DNA of 64,000 bases from Nitrospirota bacterium (GCA_021811105.1 JAJZPM010000001.1:124001-188000), one strand, 5' to 3'. Positions 46,501-54,335 are shown, numbered from the stretch's first letter. Translations and numbers: made by a program. Notes: a model not told the origin generated them from the letters alone.

Positions 46501-47809
46501 GTCGGTGGCGGACATCAGTCAGGTAGTCCAACATCCCGATTTACGGTGTGTGCGCCTCCGCTCCAGTTACCGGCCAATCGACCAGAACATTCCTGCCGGT
46601 CTCGATCTGGAACTGAACAAATGGAATCCCTCTAATGCGGTACAGCAGCTACGGCAGCGCTTGCAGAACAGCACGGGCATTACGGTGGTGGGTGCTACCC
46701 CGGAGCAGACTCACAACCTTCTGGTGACTGGAAACTCCGCCGCCCGTCAGGAATTCTTCGACTGCATCATTCTCGATGAAGCATCGCAGGTGGATGTCGG
46801 TCACTCAATCCTGCCGTTCGCCTCCCTGGCTGCAGACGGCATCGTGGTTGTCGCTGGCGATCCGAAGCAGTTGCCGCCAATCCATCAAGCAAAAGCACCA
46901 GTCGGGCTCGAGGGCATGGTCGGCTCTATCTATGTCTTCTTTGAACAGCTCCATCAAGTTCAACCAGCCATTCTGGAAGAGAATTACCGGTCCAGTCGCG
47001 TAATCGTTGAACTCGCCCATGAGGCCGGTTACAACAGGGCTCTGACAAGTTTCTCGCCAGACATGCGAATCGATATAGTCACGCCATTCCCGACTGTGGC
47101 GACACCCGCTGGATGGCCGCAGTCTCTATTCTGGACACCGGAGTGGTCATCTCTGCTTGATCCGGATGCTCCGGTCAGTTGTTTTGTGTATCCCGAGGGC
47201 AGAAGCAGCCAATGGAATCCATTTGAAGCTGGTTCGGTGGCAGCCCTGGCCTTGCTGCTGTATGGCCGCCTCGGCAACCAGCTCCTAAATGAAAGAGACA
47301 CAGCATCCGGTGCCGTGATAGCCGCTTCGCACACCCCATACACGATGGATGAGTTCTGGCGCAGTGGGATTGGCATCGTCACTCCACATCGGGCTCAACA
47401 GGCATTGATCGTCGCGAGGCTCCAGCAGGTATTCGGGCCATTAGGCGCATCGAATCAACTTATCCGGGACGCTGTGGACACGGTCGAGCGGTTTCAAGGG
47501 CAGCAGCGTGATGTGATCATCGCCTCCTTTGCCCTGGGTGACCAGGATGCCATTCAGGACGAGGACGAATTCCTGATGAGCCTTAATCGGTTCAATGTGA
47601 TGACATCACGCGCCAGGGCAAAGCTGATCACCCTGGTGACGCAGGAGGTGGTCAACCATCTTTCTGGAGAACTGGATATCCTCCGCCAGAGCCGCCTGCT
47701 GAAGGTGTTTGTCGAGTCTTTCTGCAACAACTCGCGGCCAATGACCCTAGGCCATGTTTCGACGAATGCCGTCCTCCAGGTGGATGGGATGTACAAGTGG
47801 AGGCAGTAA
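43520..47809 (+). CDS. RecB-like nuclease, RNase H-like and SF1 helicase fusion
   Basis: 1429 residues, 3 bases after the methylase stop. Part 1 (about 1-400) resembles the TM0106 family RecB-like nuclease: LRPDLIEV and RVIDIKLT as the D and DxK active-site positions, then Cys at FACPW, RCKGC and HCMPT (about 287-320), a possible [4Fe-4S] site. Part 2 (about 410-560) looks like an RNase H-type domain (VYLSVDFDLGS). Part 3 is a Dna2/UPF1-like SF1 helicase: WGPPGTGKSRTV (about 947), ILDEASQ (about 1086), AGDPKQLPP, RFQGQQRDVI (about 1327), VMTSRARA. Such fusions degrade or resect DNA. Not a canonical BREX gene. Confidence 0.83.
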   Translation: MPQVGKEALSQFIRTECLRLLRLNLSPDAQAFQQERTAAGMPPVQPPRPGLEYLAQAGEEWQAEKIADLSDTFGTAVVIGDRYTNQAGQERFREIELVNYLTTAPQGSFLVESQFDVGPAFEGALGIAGYRQSYGLNYSRLRPDLIEVLPHTSNIDRYVTPPGAVLWLATDDHRIKLRVIDIKLTAEPSPSYFAEVTYYSMALAGWLVDRGLDNRYVVVPDAAIWPGSHDASCLVRTCREIEDQGGTPSYVQMWDAMQEDLEAVPFEVFVGRVKHFFMADLPRAFACPWQQHPWHVDNRCKGCDYLGYPWVDRNGQPTAAPLHCMPTAAQTDHLSRVAFISRGASAALSDQGISDVSALAQLQPNSTVFNAHYSLRATRNVVAGRATSLQAQQSAIPPQSGTSGVMPKYADLHVYLSVDFDLGSAITFSLGVKGFWVEPQPFGYVGQRANHAYGPHTHVIDQKDLPVERRELLAFLNNINAILTDARNRNAGTTVQFYIWDSVQYKHLTRIIGRHLQAILADQTIQHLAWLFPPEELLPNAAMETRRSPITIVREVVRTLLAAPIPHYYTLFHTARVYHQASLPQQVAAFSVHPLFEDTLSDQIPSERAHEIWARVTRPRSWSDQLVTLRETVTKQLGALEAITRRLEEDLRPTLQQIAPEIRIEPPQRQSGISFNGQLWYGFARLNAALGELEVHQIRAMPPEEREARYCSARLTRRLAGAAETAALAQLGIVQRPRIRVYEMRPESREVKAREGDFSFALAPENMPGFLDRSLQVVTQGTPLEPPNGSGWRTYMETATGVRIVGIDRDAGLIAVLPNNRYPTMLDDLEQQGLADFSQDVVLDPMWVDTFTKKLRETLHAIGNPPNARNNALVRRAVGLTTRRSGRQTAGSPAADLLWSGNTLANTAVARNLPGIRQQLEQNGISLNQSQWAAWEASLSHRLQSVWGPPGTGKSRTVRAVVVGAVVDAVQRNIPLRLLVCAPTYNALDNVLLESVADISQVVQHPDLRCVRLRSSYRPIDQNIPAGLDLELNKWNPSNAVQQLRQRLQNSTGITVVGATPEQTHNLLVTGNSAARQEFFDCIILDEASQVDVGHSILPFASLAADGIVVVAGDPKQLPPIHQAKAPVGLEGMVGSIYVFFEQLHQVQPAILEENYRSSRVIVELAHEAGYNRALTSFSPDMRIDIVTPFPTVATPAGWPQSLFWTPEWSSLLDPDAPVSCFVYPEGRSSQWNPFEAGSVAALALLLYGRLGNQLLNERDTASGAVIAASHTPYTMDEFWRSGIGIVTPHRAQQALIVARLQQVFGPLGASNQLIRDAVDTVERFQGQQRDVIIASFALGDQDAIQDEDEFLMSLNRFNVMTSRARAKLITLVTQEVVNHLSGELDILRQSRLLKVFVESFCNNSRPMTLGHVSTNAVLQVDGMYKWRQ

Positions 47810-47933
47810 GAACGGTGCCTTCAAGGTTCCTCGAGTCTGACAATACCCGTAAGCCAGGGCAGGGTCAAATTTCCCTGTCATCTGCGGCATCCTGGTCCGG
47901 AGTGCAAGAGCCGATGGATTTTCGGAGGTGGCA

Positions 47934-48800
47934 ATGAGCTTCTCAAAAGAAGTCGTTGATATGGCACTTGTCGCCTCGGGACGCTGCTGTTGCATATGTC
48001 ATAAGTTCTGTGGTGTCAGGATCGAGACACACCACATTCGTTTTGTTTCCAAAGGGGGAGAGGACTGCTTTGAGAACTGTATACCTCTGTGCTTTGATTG
48101 CCACGCGGAGGTTGAACACTACAACGATCAGCATCCAAGAGGACGTAAGTTTTCCGAGAGCGAACTCCGGAAGCATCGTGACACATGGTTCTCGAAAGTC
48201 GAAGAGATGAATACGCTCACGCCGCTTCCCCACGATGCACCCCAGGTCATTCAGACGGTTTCAGGAAAGGGCAACATGGTTGCCGGACGGGACTTGAACA
48301 TTCGCACCGAACGGGTGGTTCGCAAGGCGATTGTCCAGACCGATCCGGGCGGCAAGCACATTTCAAACGCGGTGGCTCGCAAAATCCAGGAACTGGTGAA
48401 GGATTATATCGATATCCACACGATGGCGGGCAAAGACACACAGCGAGCCGCGCAACGGATTTGGAGCAGCTTGAAAAACGAATTCAACGTGACCAGTTAC
48501 AAGGAGATTCCCGCCCAGGATTCCGACCGCGCGATTCAATGGCTTCAGGCTCAGGTCGCGATGACAAGACCCAAAATCCGCAGGAAAGCCGCTGATAAAT
48601 GGAAGGAGAGTCTATACAAGCCGATCTACGCACGCGCGGGCGAGCTTGGGATTTCCAAAGACGATCTCTATTTGCTGGCGCAAGAGCGATTGGCGCTCAA
48701 GAAACCGATCCGATCCCTGAAGGAACTGACGCAGCGCGATCTTCAGCGGCTTCACCATGTTATGATCTATGAAGTCAGGAAGTCCGAGAAGAAACTATAG
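47934..48800 (+). CDS. HNH endonuclease with ORF6C-like C-terminal domain
   Basis: 288 residues from ATG 47934, preceded by GGAGGTG. HNH core: CCCICHKFCGVRIETHHIRFVSKGGEDCFENCIPLCFDCH (the His-His and CxxC zinc knuckles, about residues 17-60). A GKGNMVAGRDLNI linker leads to a C-terminal helical domain (IQELVKDYIDIHTMA ... FNVTSYKEI) like the ORF6C domain of phage antirepressors. HNH enzymes nick or cut DNA. It is 124 bases after the helicase fusion, so it may have its own transcript. It could be phage-derived or a standalone defence nuclease. Confidence 0.78.
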   Translation: MSFSKEVVDMALVASGRCCCICHKFCGVRIETHHIRFVSKGGEDCFENCIPLCFDCHAEVEHYNDQHPRGRKFSESELRKHRDTWFSKVEEMNTLTPLPHDAPQVIQTVSGKGNMVAGRDLNIRTERVVRKAIVQTDPGGKHISNAVARKIQELVKDYIDIHTMAGKDTQRAAQRIWSSLKNEFNVTSYKEIPAQDSDRAIQWLQAQVAMTRPKIRRKAADKWKESLYKPIYARAGELGISKDDLYLLAQERLALKKPIRSLKELTQRDLQRLHHVMIYEVRKSEKKL

Positions 48801-48951
48801 AAATTTGTTTGCTGTCCCCACAGAATAACCCGGCGCCCAGACAATAGCTGCCCTACCTGGGCTTGCAAAGGTGGAATCTTATCTTTCATGCTTCTACGAC
48901 ACCTTTTATATGCCAATAAGATGGAGATTTTAAGGGCTTTTCTTTTTTCCA

Positions 48952-49326
48952 CTACTCTTTTTCCCTTGGCGCGATTTTGGCGCAATTTATATCAAGTTTC
49001 TCTACTGTGGCTCTCAGATGATCGTCGATACTGTGGGTATATCTTGTTGTAGTTTCAAGGCTCCTGTGACCGGCAAGTTAGCGCACGGCTTCAGCGTCAG
49101 CACCGGCCATAAACAGATGAGTGATGAACGTATGCCTCAACATATTTGGTGTTACATTCTTCTCAATCCCCGCATTTGTGGCTGCAGCCTTTAAAGATTT
49201 TCAAATGCTCTTAACCGGTGTTGCGCCAGGCGCGAAAACCCATGGTCCTTTCCGGATAGCATAAAGCTCTGTGACGATCTGCATTGCCTGATCATTTGCT
49301 TTTGGTATGTCATTGATCGAACCTCT
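48952..49326 (-). pseudogene. Decayed tyrosine recombinase (integrase) remnant
   Basis: Read on the minus strand, frame-consistent from 49326 to the TAG at 48952: IPKANDQAMQIVTELYAIRKG, then NMLRHTFITHLFMAGADAEAVR, LAGHRSLETTTRYTH. These are the catalytic Arg, His-xx-Arg and Tyr boxes of phage integrases. Two in-frame stops interrupt it: TGA at 49201-49203, and TAA at 49078-49080, where a GAA (Glu) codon is expected between AVR and LAGH. The N-terminal part is missing beyond the repeat. The gene is dead as it stands. Confidence 0.8.
49298..49326. repeat. Right 29-bp direct repeat (attR-like)
   Basis: Identical to 26825-26853. It coincides with the truncated 5' end of the integrase remnant, whose frame runs through it (SINDIP). 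A stop codon follows directly outside the repeat. That the repeat overlaps recombinase coding sequence is consistent with an attachment core inside or beside int. Confidence 0.85.
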
Positions 49327-49393
49327 TCAGAGATGAAATATAACAATATAGTTTTTGTGGGAACAATTGTTGTGAGCAACTGCTCCTTAATCA

Positions 49394-49606
49394 ATGATCA
49401 CGGGGTGGAAGTTGCATTTGCAGCATGCCGTGAGGGACAACGCGCGACTTGACACCCTGCTGAATAAGAGAGATGATTCTTTTGAAATACCTTCGAAATA
49501 CCATGTGAAAGATTTCTGTCTCCTTAACAAGACAGAGGCAAAGGAGGTGACAGTCGCTATCTCTTCAGAAGAAAGGGCCGCGGACCCAATATTCACTGAT
49601 GAATAA
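49394..49606 (+). CDS. Doubtful small ORF
   Basis: 70 residues, first ORF outside the island. No ribosome site, family or signal peptide. Charged composition (KHV, KTEAKEVTVAI) is compatible with a real protein. The interval 49327-49628 holds nothing else I can support. Confidence 0.3.
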   Translation: MITGWKLHLQHAVRDNARLDTLLNKRDDSFEIPSKYHVKDFCLLNKTEAKEVTVAISSEERAADPIFTDE

Positions 49607-49628
49607 CAAAGCAACGAGGAGGTTCGAT

Positions 49629-50036
49629 ATGAAAAAGGCATTCTTGATAGGTTGTATCACCTTTCTGATACTGTCGGCTGGTTACGGCTTCGCCGAGATG
49701 GACAGCGGCATGATGGAGGGACAGAAGTCGGGAATGGAGCACGGGCAGATGATGCAGGGTAAGGGCATGATAGAGCACGGCCAGATGATGGGCGACATGA
49801 TGGGGATGATGAGTCAGATGTCGGACATGATGGGGAAGATGTCGGCAAGGATGAAGGATATGCCCACCGACAAGATGAAGCAGATGTCGGGGATGATGAA
49901 GGATATGTCCGGACAGATGATGGAGATGTCGAAGATGATGTCGAAGGGCAAGGCGTCGCAAAAGGAGATGAAAAAGCTGCAGGGCAAGATGATGAAGATG
50001 CAGAAGAGCCTCGATGGGATGGGAATGAGTCAGTAG
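49629..50036 (+). CDS. Secreted Met-rich protein, probable copper binder
   Basis: Start ATG 49629 with GAGGAGG upstream; the track start adds ten residues. 135 residues with an N-terminal signal (KKAFLIGCITFLILSAGYGFA). 36 of the residues are Met, arranged as MM and MxxM runs (GQMMQGKG, DMMGMMSQM), with His-Gly spacers. Met-rich periplasmic proteins bind Cu(I), as CopC/CopK/CusF-type and Met-rich CopA loops do. A paralogous gene lies at 51503. Confidence 0.75.
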   Translation: MKKAFLIGCITFLILSAGYGFAEMDSGMMEGQKSGMEHGQMMQGKGMIEHGQMMGDMMGMMSQMSDMMGKMSARMKDMPTDKMKQMSGMMKDMSGQMMEMSKMMSKGKASQKEMKKLQGKMMKMQKSLDGMGMSQ

Positions 50037-50098
50037 CTAACCAAGGCTTGCCCTCTTGGAAATAGACTCGCTTGTATTGAGTGCATTACAAGGAGTTT

Positions 50099-50623
50099 AT
50101 GGATATAGGGCAAGCCACAACATTTTTGACTATCCGACTGATGATTATCGACCGGGTAAGACTTGGGAATGCCTTGCTGGCGCTATCAACCGTATTCATC
50201 TTCGCCTATCTCATGAACTACGTTTGGGAATCCTTCCATGCAGTCTTTCTTTATCAGGATCACGACTTCAAGGCAGAAAAGTATGTTCTGATGCTGAATT
50301 ATGTAGCGGCCATGGACGGCTTATTGATAGTTGGAATGTACGTTTTCGTCGCGATTTTATGGAAGGAGGCGCTATGGCTGAAAGAAATGAATATAAAGCA
50401 GACCTCCACAACTGTCGCGTTGGGACTGCTAATTGCCGCTTTGATCGAACACAGAAAGGTTGTTGTTCTGAAGACGTGGGCGTACCTGCCTGCGATGCCT
50501 ACAATTTTCGGCATTGGCATATCCCCCCTACTTCAGTTGAGCGCGAGCGGTCTGTTATCAATTTGGCTGGCCCGTCGGGTGTGGTTCAGTAGGGAAAAAG
50601 ACGATTTCCGCAGAAATACATAA
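50099..50623 (+). CDS. Small integral membrane protein
   Basis: Start at ATG 50099 behind AAGGAG; upstream track starts lack a site. 174 residues with about four hydrophobic segments (ALLALSTVFIFAYLMNYV, DGLLIVGMYVFVAILW, ALGLLIAALI, FGIGISPLLQLSASGLLSIW). No family recognised. It lies between two secreted copper-type proteins, so a role in metal handling is possible by context only. Confidence 0.65.
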   Translation: MDIGQATTFLTIRLMIIDRVRLGNALLALSTVFIFAYLMNYVWESFHAVFLYQDHDFKAEKYVLMLNYVAAMDGLLIVGMYVFVAILWKEALWLKEMNIKQTSTTVALGLLIAALIEHRKVVVLKTWAYLPAMPTIFGIGISPLLQLSASGLLSIWLARRVWFSREKDDFRRNT

Positions 50624-50742
50624 AGAAATGGACTTTTGTTGCCGAAAGGCGCTGAAAAAGGAATGGCCTATAACGTCTCAATGTCAAGACATAACGGTGA
50701 CGAACTTCAGGTCTTCCAGGGGACAGTGGGGAGAAGCATAAC

Positions 50743-51315
50743 ATGAAAAGTTCAGTGTTTTTATCGGACGGATCGTTTGTTCGTAACTCCTTTATTGCCA
50801 TAGGGGTTTCTTTGATCCTTGCCTTTGTTCCAGCATGTAAGAAAGAAAAAACGACTACCGGGAAGGAAGTTTCGCTTCCGGCAGTTGGAAACAGGGCTCC
50901 TATATTCACGCTCAAGGACCTGAACGGGAATAATGTGAGTTTGTCGGGTTTTAAAGGCAAGATTGTGGTTATGGATTTCTGGGCAACGTGGTGCTCGTGG
51001 TGCAAGAAGACCACACAGGAACTGGAGAAAATTCACAAAGATTATGAGAGCAAGGGTGTTGTGGTCCTCGGCATCAGTATGGATTCAGGGGGCGACGCCG
51101 AACATAAGGTCAAGGAATTTGCCAAGCAGTACAATCTCAGCTACCTGATGCTTATGGACGACGACAGTATAAGCAAGTTTTACGGGGTCAATAAGATCCC
51201 GACCTCTTTTATTTTGAACAAAGAGCATATGATCACCCGTATATATCCAGGGTATCTGCCCGGCCTCAGAGAGAGAATTGTCGAAGCAATCGAAGAAAGC
51301 TTGCCAAAATCCTGA
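50743..51315 (+). CDS. TlpA/ResA-type thioredoxin-like protein
   Basis: 190 residues. An N-terminal hydrophobic segment ends in LAFVPACKK, close to a lipobox, so it may be a lipoprotein in the periplasm. The thioredoxin fold has WATWCSWCKK (CxxC, about residue 85) and the cis-Pro region KIPTSFIL. TlpA-like proteins keep periplasmic Cys reduced, e.g. for cytochrome c or copper-enzyme maturation. This fits the copper oxidase and haem proteins close by. Confidence 0.85.
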   Translation: MKSSVFLSDGSFVRNSFIAIGVSLILAFVPACKKEKTTTGKEVSLPAVGNRAPIFTLKDLNGNNVSLSGFKGKIVVMDFWATWCSWCKKTTQELEKIHKDYESKGVVVLGISMDSGGDAEHKVKEFAKQYNLSYLMLMDDDSISKFYGVNKIPTSFILNKEHMITRIYPGYLPGLRERIVEAIEESLPKS

Positions 51316-51502
51316 GGATTCCTGCCGGCCGGCTGAAAGCTTGTTTGCAAAGACAGGAGACCATGGTATCATGACAATATGTCCGTGCATTTAACCGATT
51401 GAGACCACGATCAGAAGGCAAGTCGGTGAATGAGATGACAATGGCAAGGTTGGTATAGGGGGCTTATTTGTCTTTAATTCAGTTACTTATGGAGGTGTTG
51501 AA

Positions 51503-51910
51503 ATGAACAAAATCATTGCTTGGGTGTTCGCTGTTTCAATTGTCTTAACACTGGCATCTTCTCACAGCTTCGCACAGATGGACGGCAAGGAGAAGGAAGG
51601 CATGGGCTCTTCGCAAATGAAGGGCGGCCAGATGATGAGCCGGGACATGATGACAAGTATGACGGGGATGATGAAGCAGATGAACGAGATGATGGAGAGA
51701 CTTTCTCATCCCATGCACCACATGACTGTCACGGACCATACACAGATGTACGAGTTGGGAAAGGTCATGCGCAAAATGGCTGCAGAAATGAACGAGATGG
51801 CTGCGCATATGGAAAAGGGAGAGATGGACGCGGCGACATCCAAAAAAATGCAGGAAAGGATGAAGGCCATCAACGGGGAGATCGAAGCCCTGCGGAAGAA
51901 AAACAACTGA
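51503..51910 (+). CDS. Second secreted Met-rich protein
   Basis: 135 residues, ribosome site GGAGG upstream. Signal peptide NKIIAWVFAVSIVLTLASSHSFA. 25 Met residues plus a His cluster (HPMHHMTVTDH). C-terminal third is helical and charged. Same length and design as the protein at 49629; probably a diverged paralogue. It lies 31 bases before the copper oxidase gene and is likely in the same operon. Likely a Cu(I) or Cu(II) chaperone or buffer. Confidence 0.75.
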   Translation: MNKIIAWVFAVSIVLTLASSHSFAQMDGKEKEGMGSSQMKGGQMMSRDMMTSMTGMMKQMNEMMERLSHPMHHMTVTDHTQMYELGKVMRKMAAEMNEMAAHMEKGEMDAATSKKMQERMKAINGEIEALRKKNN

Positions 51911-51941
51911 GGTTGGTCAATAAAGGGGGGAGATAGGCGTC

Positions 51942-54221
51942 GTGCAGCCTTCGGGTATTATCGTCCTGTCGGTCCTGATATTCTGTCTCCCTTGCGTCAG
52001 CGGAGCGGAAACGGTAGAATACGATCTTACCATCGCCCTGCAAGAGGTCGATATAACGGGAACCCGGGTTCGCGGCATGACCATCAATGGAGGCATACCC
52101 GGTCCGGTCTTGCGGTTCACCGAGGGCGACGTTGCGCACATCCGTGTCCATAACACGATGGGCGTCGACACATCGGTCCACTGGCACGGCGTCCTCGTGC
52201 CGAACGCCATGGACGGCGTGCCTTATGTCACATTCCCTCCCGTCAAGGCGGGCACGACCTTCACGTATGACTTCCCGATACGGCAGAGCGGAACCTACTG
52301 GTATCACTCGCATACGGACCTTCAGGAACAGAGCGGCGTATACGGAGCCATAGTGATCGAGCCGACCGGGAAACCCCCAGACCCTGAGAACGAATTCGTT
52401 GTTCTCTTTTCGGACTGGACCGATGAGGACCCCCATGAGGTCCTTCGCACCCTTAAACGAGGAAGCGAATGGTACTCATTAAGGAAAGGCAGCGCCCAGA
52501 GCATCATGGGGGCGGCTAGACTCAGCATGCTAGGCGAATATTTTTCCCGGGAGTTGCAGCGCATGCCTCCCATGGATATTTCGGATGTGGCCTATGATCG
52601 GTTCCTTGCCAATGGAAAACCCGAAATAGAGCTTCACGCACAGCCCGGGGAGACCGTCCGGCTGCGCGTCATAGATGGATCATCGACTACCAACTTCCAT
52701 CTCGAATTTGCGGGCGGTCCTGTGACGGTCATTGCAGCCGACGGGCTGGATGTGGAACCTTTCGAAGAAGGGCGTTTTCTCATCGCCGTGGCCGAGACCT
52801 ATGATGTGTTGCTCCAGGTCCCAGTTGGAGGGTCTTACGAATTTCGGGCGACTGCCCACGACGGATCGGGCCACGCCTCGGTCTGGATCGGTTCCGGCGA
52901 GCGCCATCCCGCCCCTGATGTTCCCAAACCTAATCTGTATAAGGGAATGGGACATATCGGCCTGAAAAATATCTTCTCTCTTACGCCTGCAGGGGCAATG
53001 GGAATGTCCGATCATGATGTTGAAGAGGGCGTTTTCGACGAGCCGGGCATGATGGGAATGGAGATGAGCGGGATGCACAAAATGGAAGAAATGGACCACG
53101 GGGGGATGAAGATGGAGCACGCGAGTCACGGCGGCCATCAGATGGAAATGCCGCGTGGGGAGGCAGCTGCATCCAAAAGGGGCAGTGGCTTTCTCGGACT
53201 TCTCAAGGAGGATATTTCCTCTCATGGGAATATGGCGATAGACGGGATGGACCCGGCCCGTCCGTGGCCTCCCTACGCAAAGCTACGGTCTGTGAAACCT
53301 ACGGCCTTTCCGTCCGACAGACCGGTGCGAGAAATTCGTCTGACGCTTGACGGCGACATGGAGCGATATGTCTGGTTCATCAACAATAAACCGTTATCGG
53401 AGAGCGATTCGATTCTCATCAAAAAGGGCGAGGTCGTGAGACTTATCATGATCAACCGCACGATGATGCATCATCCTATGCATCTGCACGGGCACTTCTT
53501 CAGGGTCATCAGTGATCAGGGCGACTATTCTCCGCTGAAGCATACCGTCGACGTTGCGCCGATGTCCACGACGGTCATAGAGTTCGACGCCAATGAATCC
53601 GGCGACTGGTTTTTTCACTGTCATCTGCTTTACCACATGAAGAGCGGCATGGCGCGTGTGGTCCATTATGACGGTTTTTCGCTTTATCCGGACCTCGCCG
53701 CAGTCCGGCCCGGACTCTACCGCGAGTCCTGGTACTTCTGGGGCTATGCCGACGTATTTAGTAACATGGCCGAGGCCTCTATTACTGCTTCGGATACCCG
53801 CAATATCATATCCGCGTGGGGTGAACTGGGCTGGCAGAACGTGGCGGCGGCCGAATGGGAAACACTGGTCACATGGGGGCGCTATTTCAACCGGTTTTTC
53901 ACTGTTTTTGCAGGCGCCGATCTTCTTGGCGCCGGTGAAAAGCTCGACAAGACCCGCGCCATTGTGGGGTTTTTCTACCTCCTACCGCTCAACTTCCAGT
54001 TGAGGATATGGGCGGATTCCGACGGCGGTGGCCGCGTCAATATTCTTAAAGCGTTCCAGTTTACTCCGCGACTCTCGCTGTATGGTGAGGCTGAATATGA
54101 CACGCATGAGAAATGGGAGAATCGTGCCGGTCTCTCATACACGATAGCCAAAAACGTTTCCGTCGTCGGCCAGTGGCACTCGGACTTCGGATGGGGAGGC
54201 GGTGTGAGGTTACGGTTCTGA
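51942..54221 (+). CDS. Multicopper oxidase CopA fused to a CopB-like outer-membrane barrel
   Basis: 759 residues from GTG. Sec-type signal (IIVLSVLIFCLPCVSGA) with no twin Arg. Three cupredoxin domains with all copper motifs: VHWHG (about residue 80), YHSH (about 120), HPMHLHGH (about 511), HCHLLYHMKSGM (about 560). A Met/His-rich segment (GMMGMEMSGMHKMEEMDHGG, about 366-410) sits before domain 3, as in CopA. The last ~170 residues (GLYRESWYFWGYADVF to GGGVRLRF) resemble the C-terminus of CopB with a terminal Phe, the outer-membrane barrel signal. Normally CopA and CopB are separate. Likely oxidises Cu(I) while held at the outer membrane. Confidence 0.83.
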   Translation: MQPSGIIVLSVLIFCLPCVSGAETVEYDLTIALQEVDITGTRVRGMTINGGIPGPVLRFTEGDVAHIRVHNTMGVDTSVHWHGVLVPNAMDGVPYVTFPPVKAGTTFTYDFPIRQSGTYWYHSHTDLQEQSGVYGAIVIEPTGKPPDPENEFVVLFSDWTDEDPHEVLRTLKRGSEWYSLRKGSAQSIMGAARLSMLGEYFSRELQRMPPMDISDVAYDRFLANGKPEIELHAQPGETVRLRVIDGSSTTNFHLEFAGGPVTVIAADGLDVEPFEEGRFLIAVAETYDVLLQVPVGGSYEFRATAHDGSGHASVWIGSGERHPAPDVPKPNLYKGMGHIGLKNIFSLTPAGAMGMSDHDVEEGVFDEPGMMGMEMSGMHKMEEMDHGGMKMEHASHGGHQMEMPRGEAAASKRGSGFLGLLKEDISSHGNMAIDGMDPARPWPPYAKLRSVKPTAFPSDRPVREIRLTLDGDMERYVWFINNKPLSESDSILIKKGEVVRLIMINRTMMHHPMHLHGHFFRVISDQGDYSPLKHTVDVAPMSTTVIEFDANESGDWFFHCHLLYHMKSGMARVVHYDGFSLYPDLAAVRPGLYRESWYFWGYADVFSNMAEASITASDTRNIISAWGELGWQNVAAAEWETLVTWGRYFNRFFTVFAGADLLGAGEKLDKTRAIVGFFYLLPLNFQLRIWADSDGGGRVNILKAFQFTPRLSLYGEAEYDTHEKWENRAGLSYTIAKNVSVVGQWHSDFGWGGGVRLRF

Positions 54222-54335
54222 GAAACCACCGGCTGAATGGCGAATTAAAACAGTGCAGTGTGGGACTTGGCGCGGGCTTTACGTATTGTGCGTGGAGCCG
54301 GGGGCTTAGTGACTGCCGCACAGGTGTGCGAGGCG

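Larger units (their letters stand above)
26825..49326. mobile_element. 22.5-kb genomic island carrying an expanded BREX operon
   Basis: A perfect 29-bp direct repeat marks both ends. Inside are the BREX operon, an HNH gene and, at the right end, a decayed tyrosine recombinase reading toward the left. Direct repeats plus a terminal integrase are the usual signs of site-specific integration. The two nonsense codons in the integrase suggest it can no longer move on its own. Excision would join the HU leader to the copper region. Confidence 0.75.

Noticed and set aside
49657-51808. Dense GATGATG repeats suggesting a repeat array
   Set aside because: They are Met codons within two coding sequences, not DNA repeats or CRISPR.
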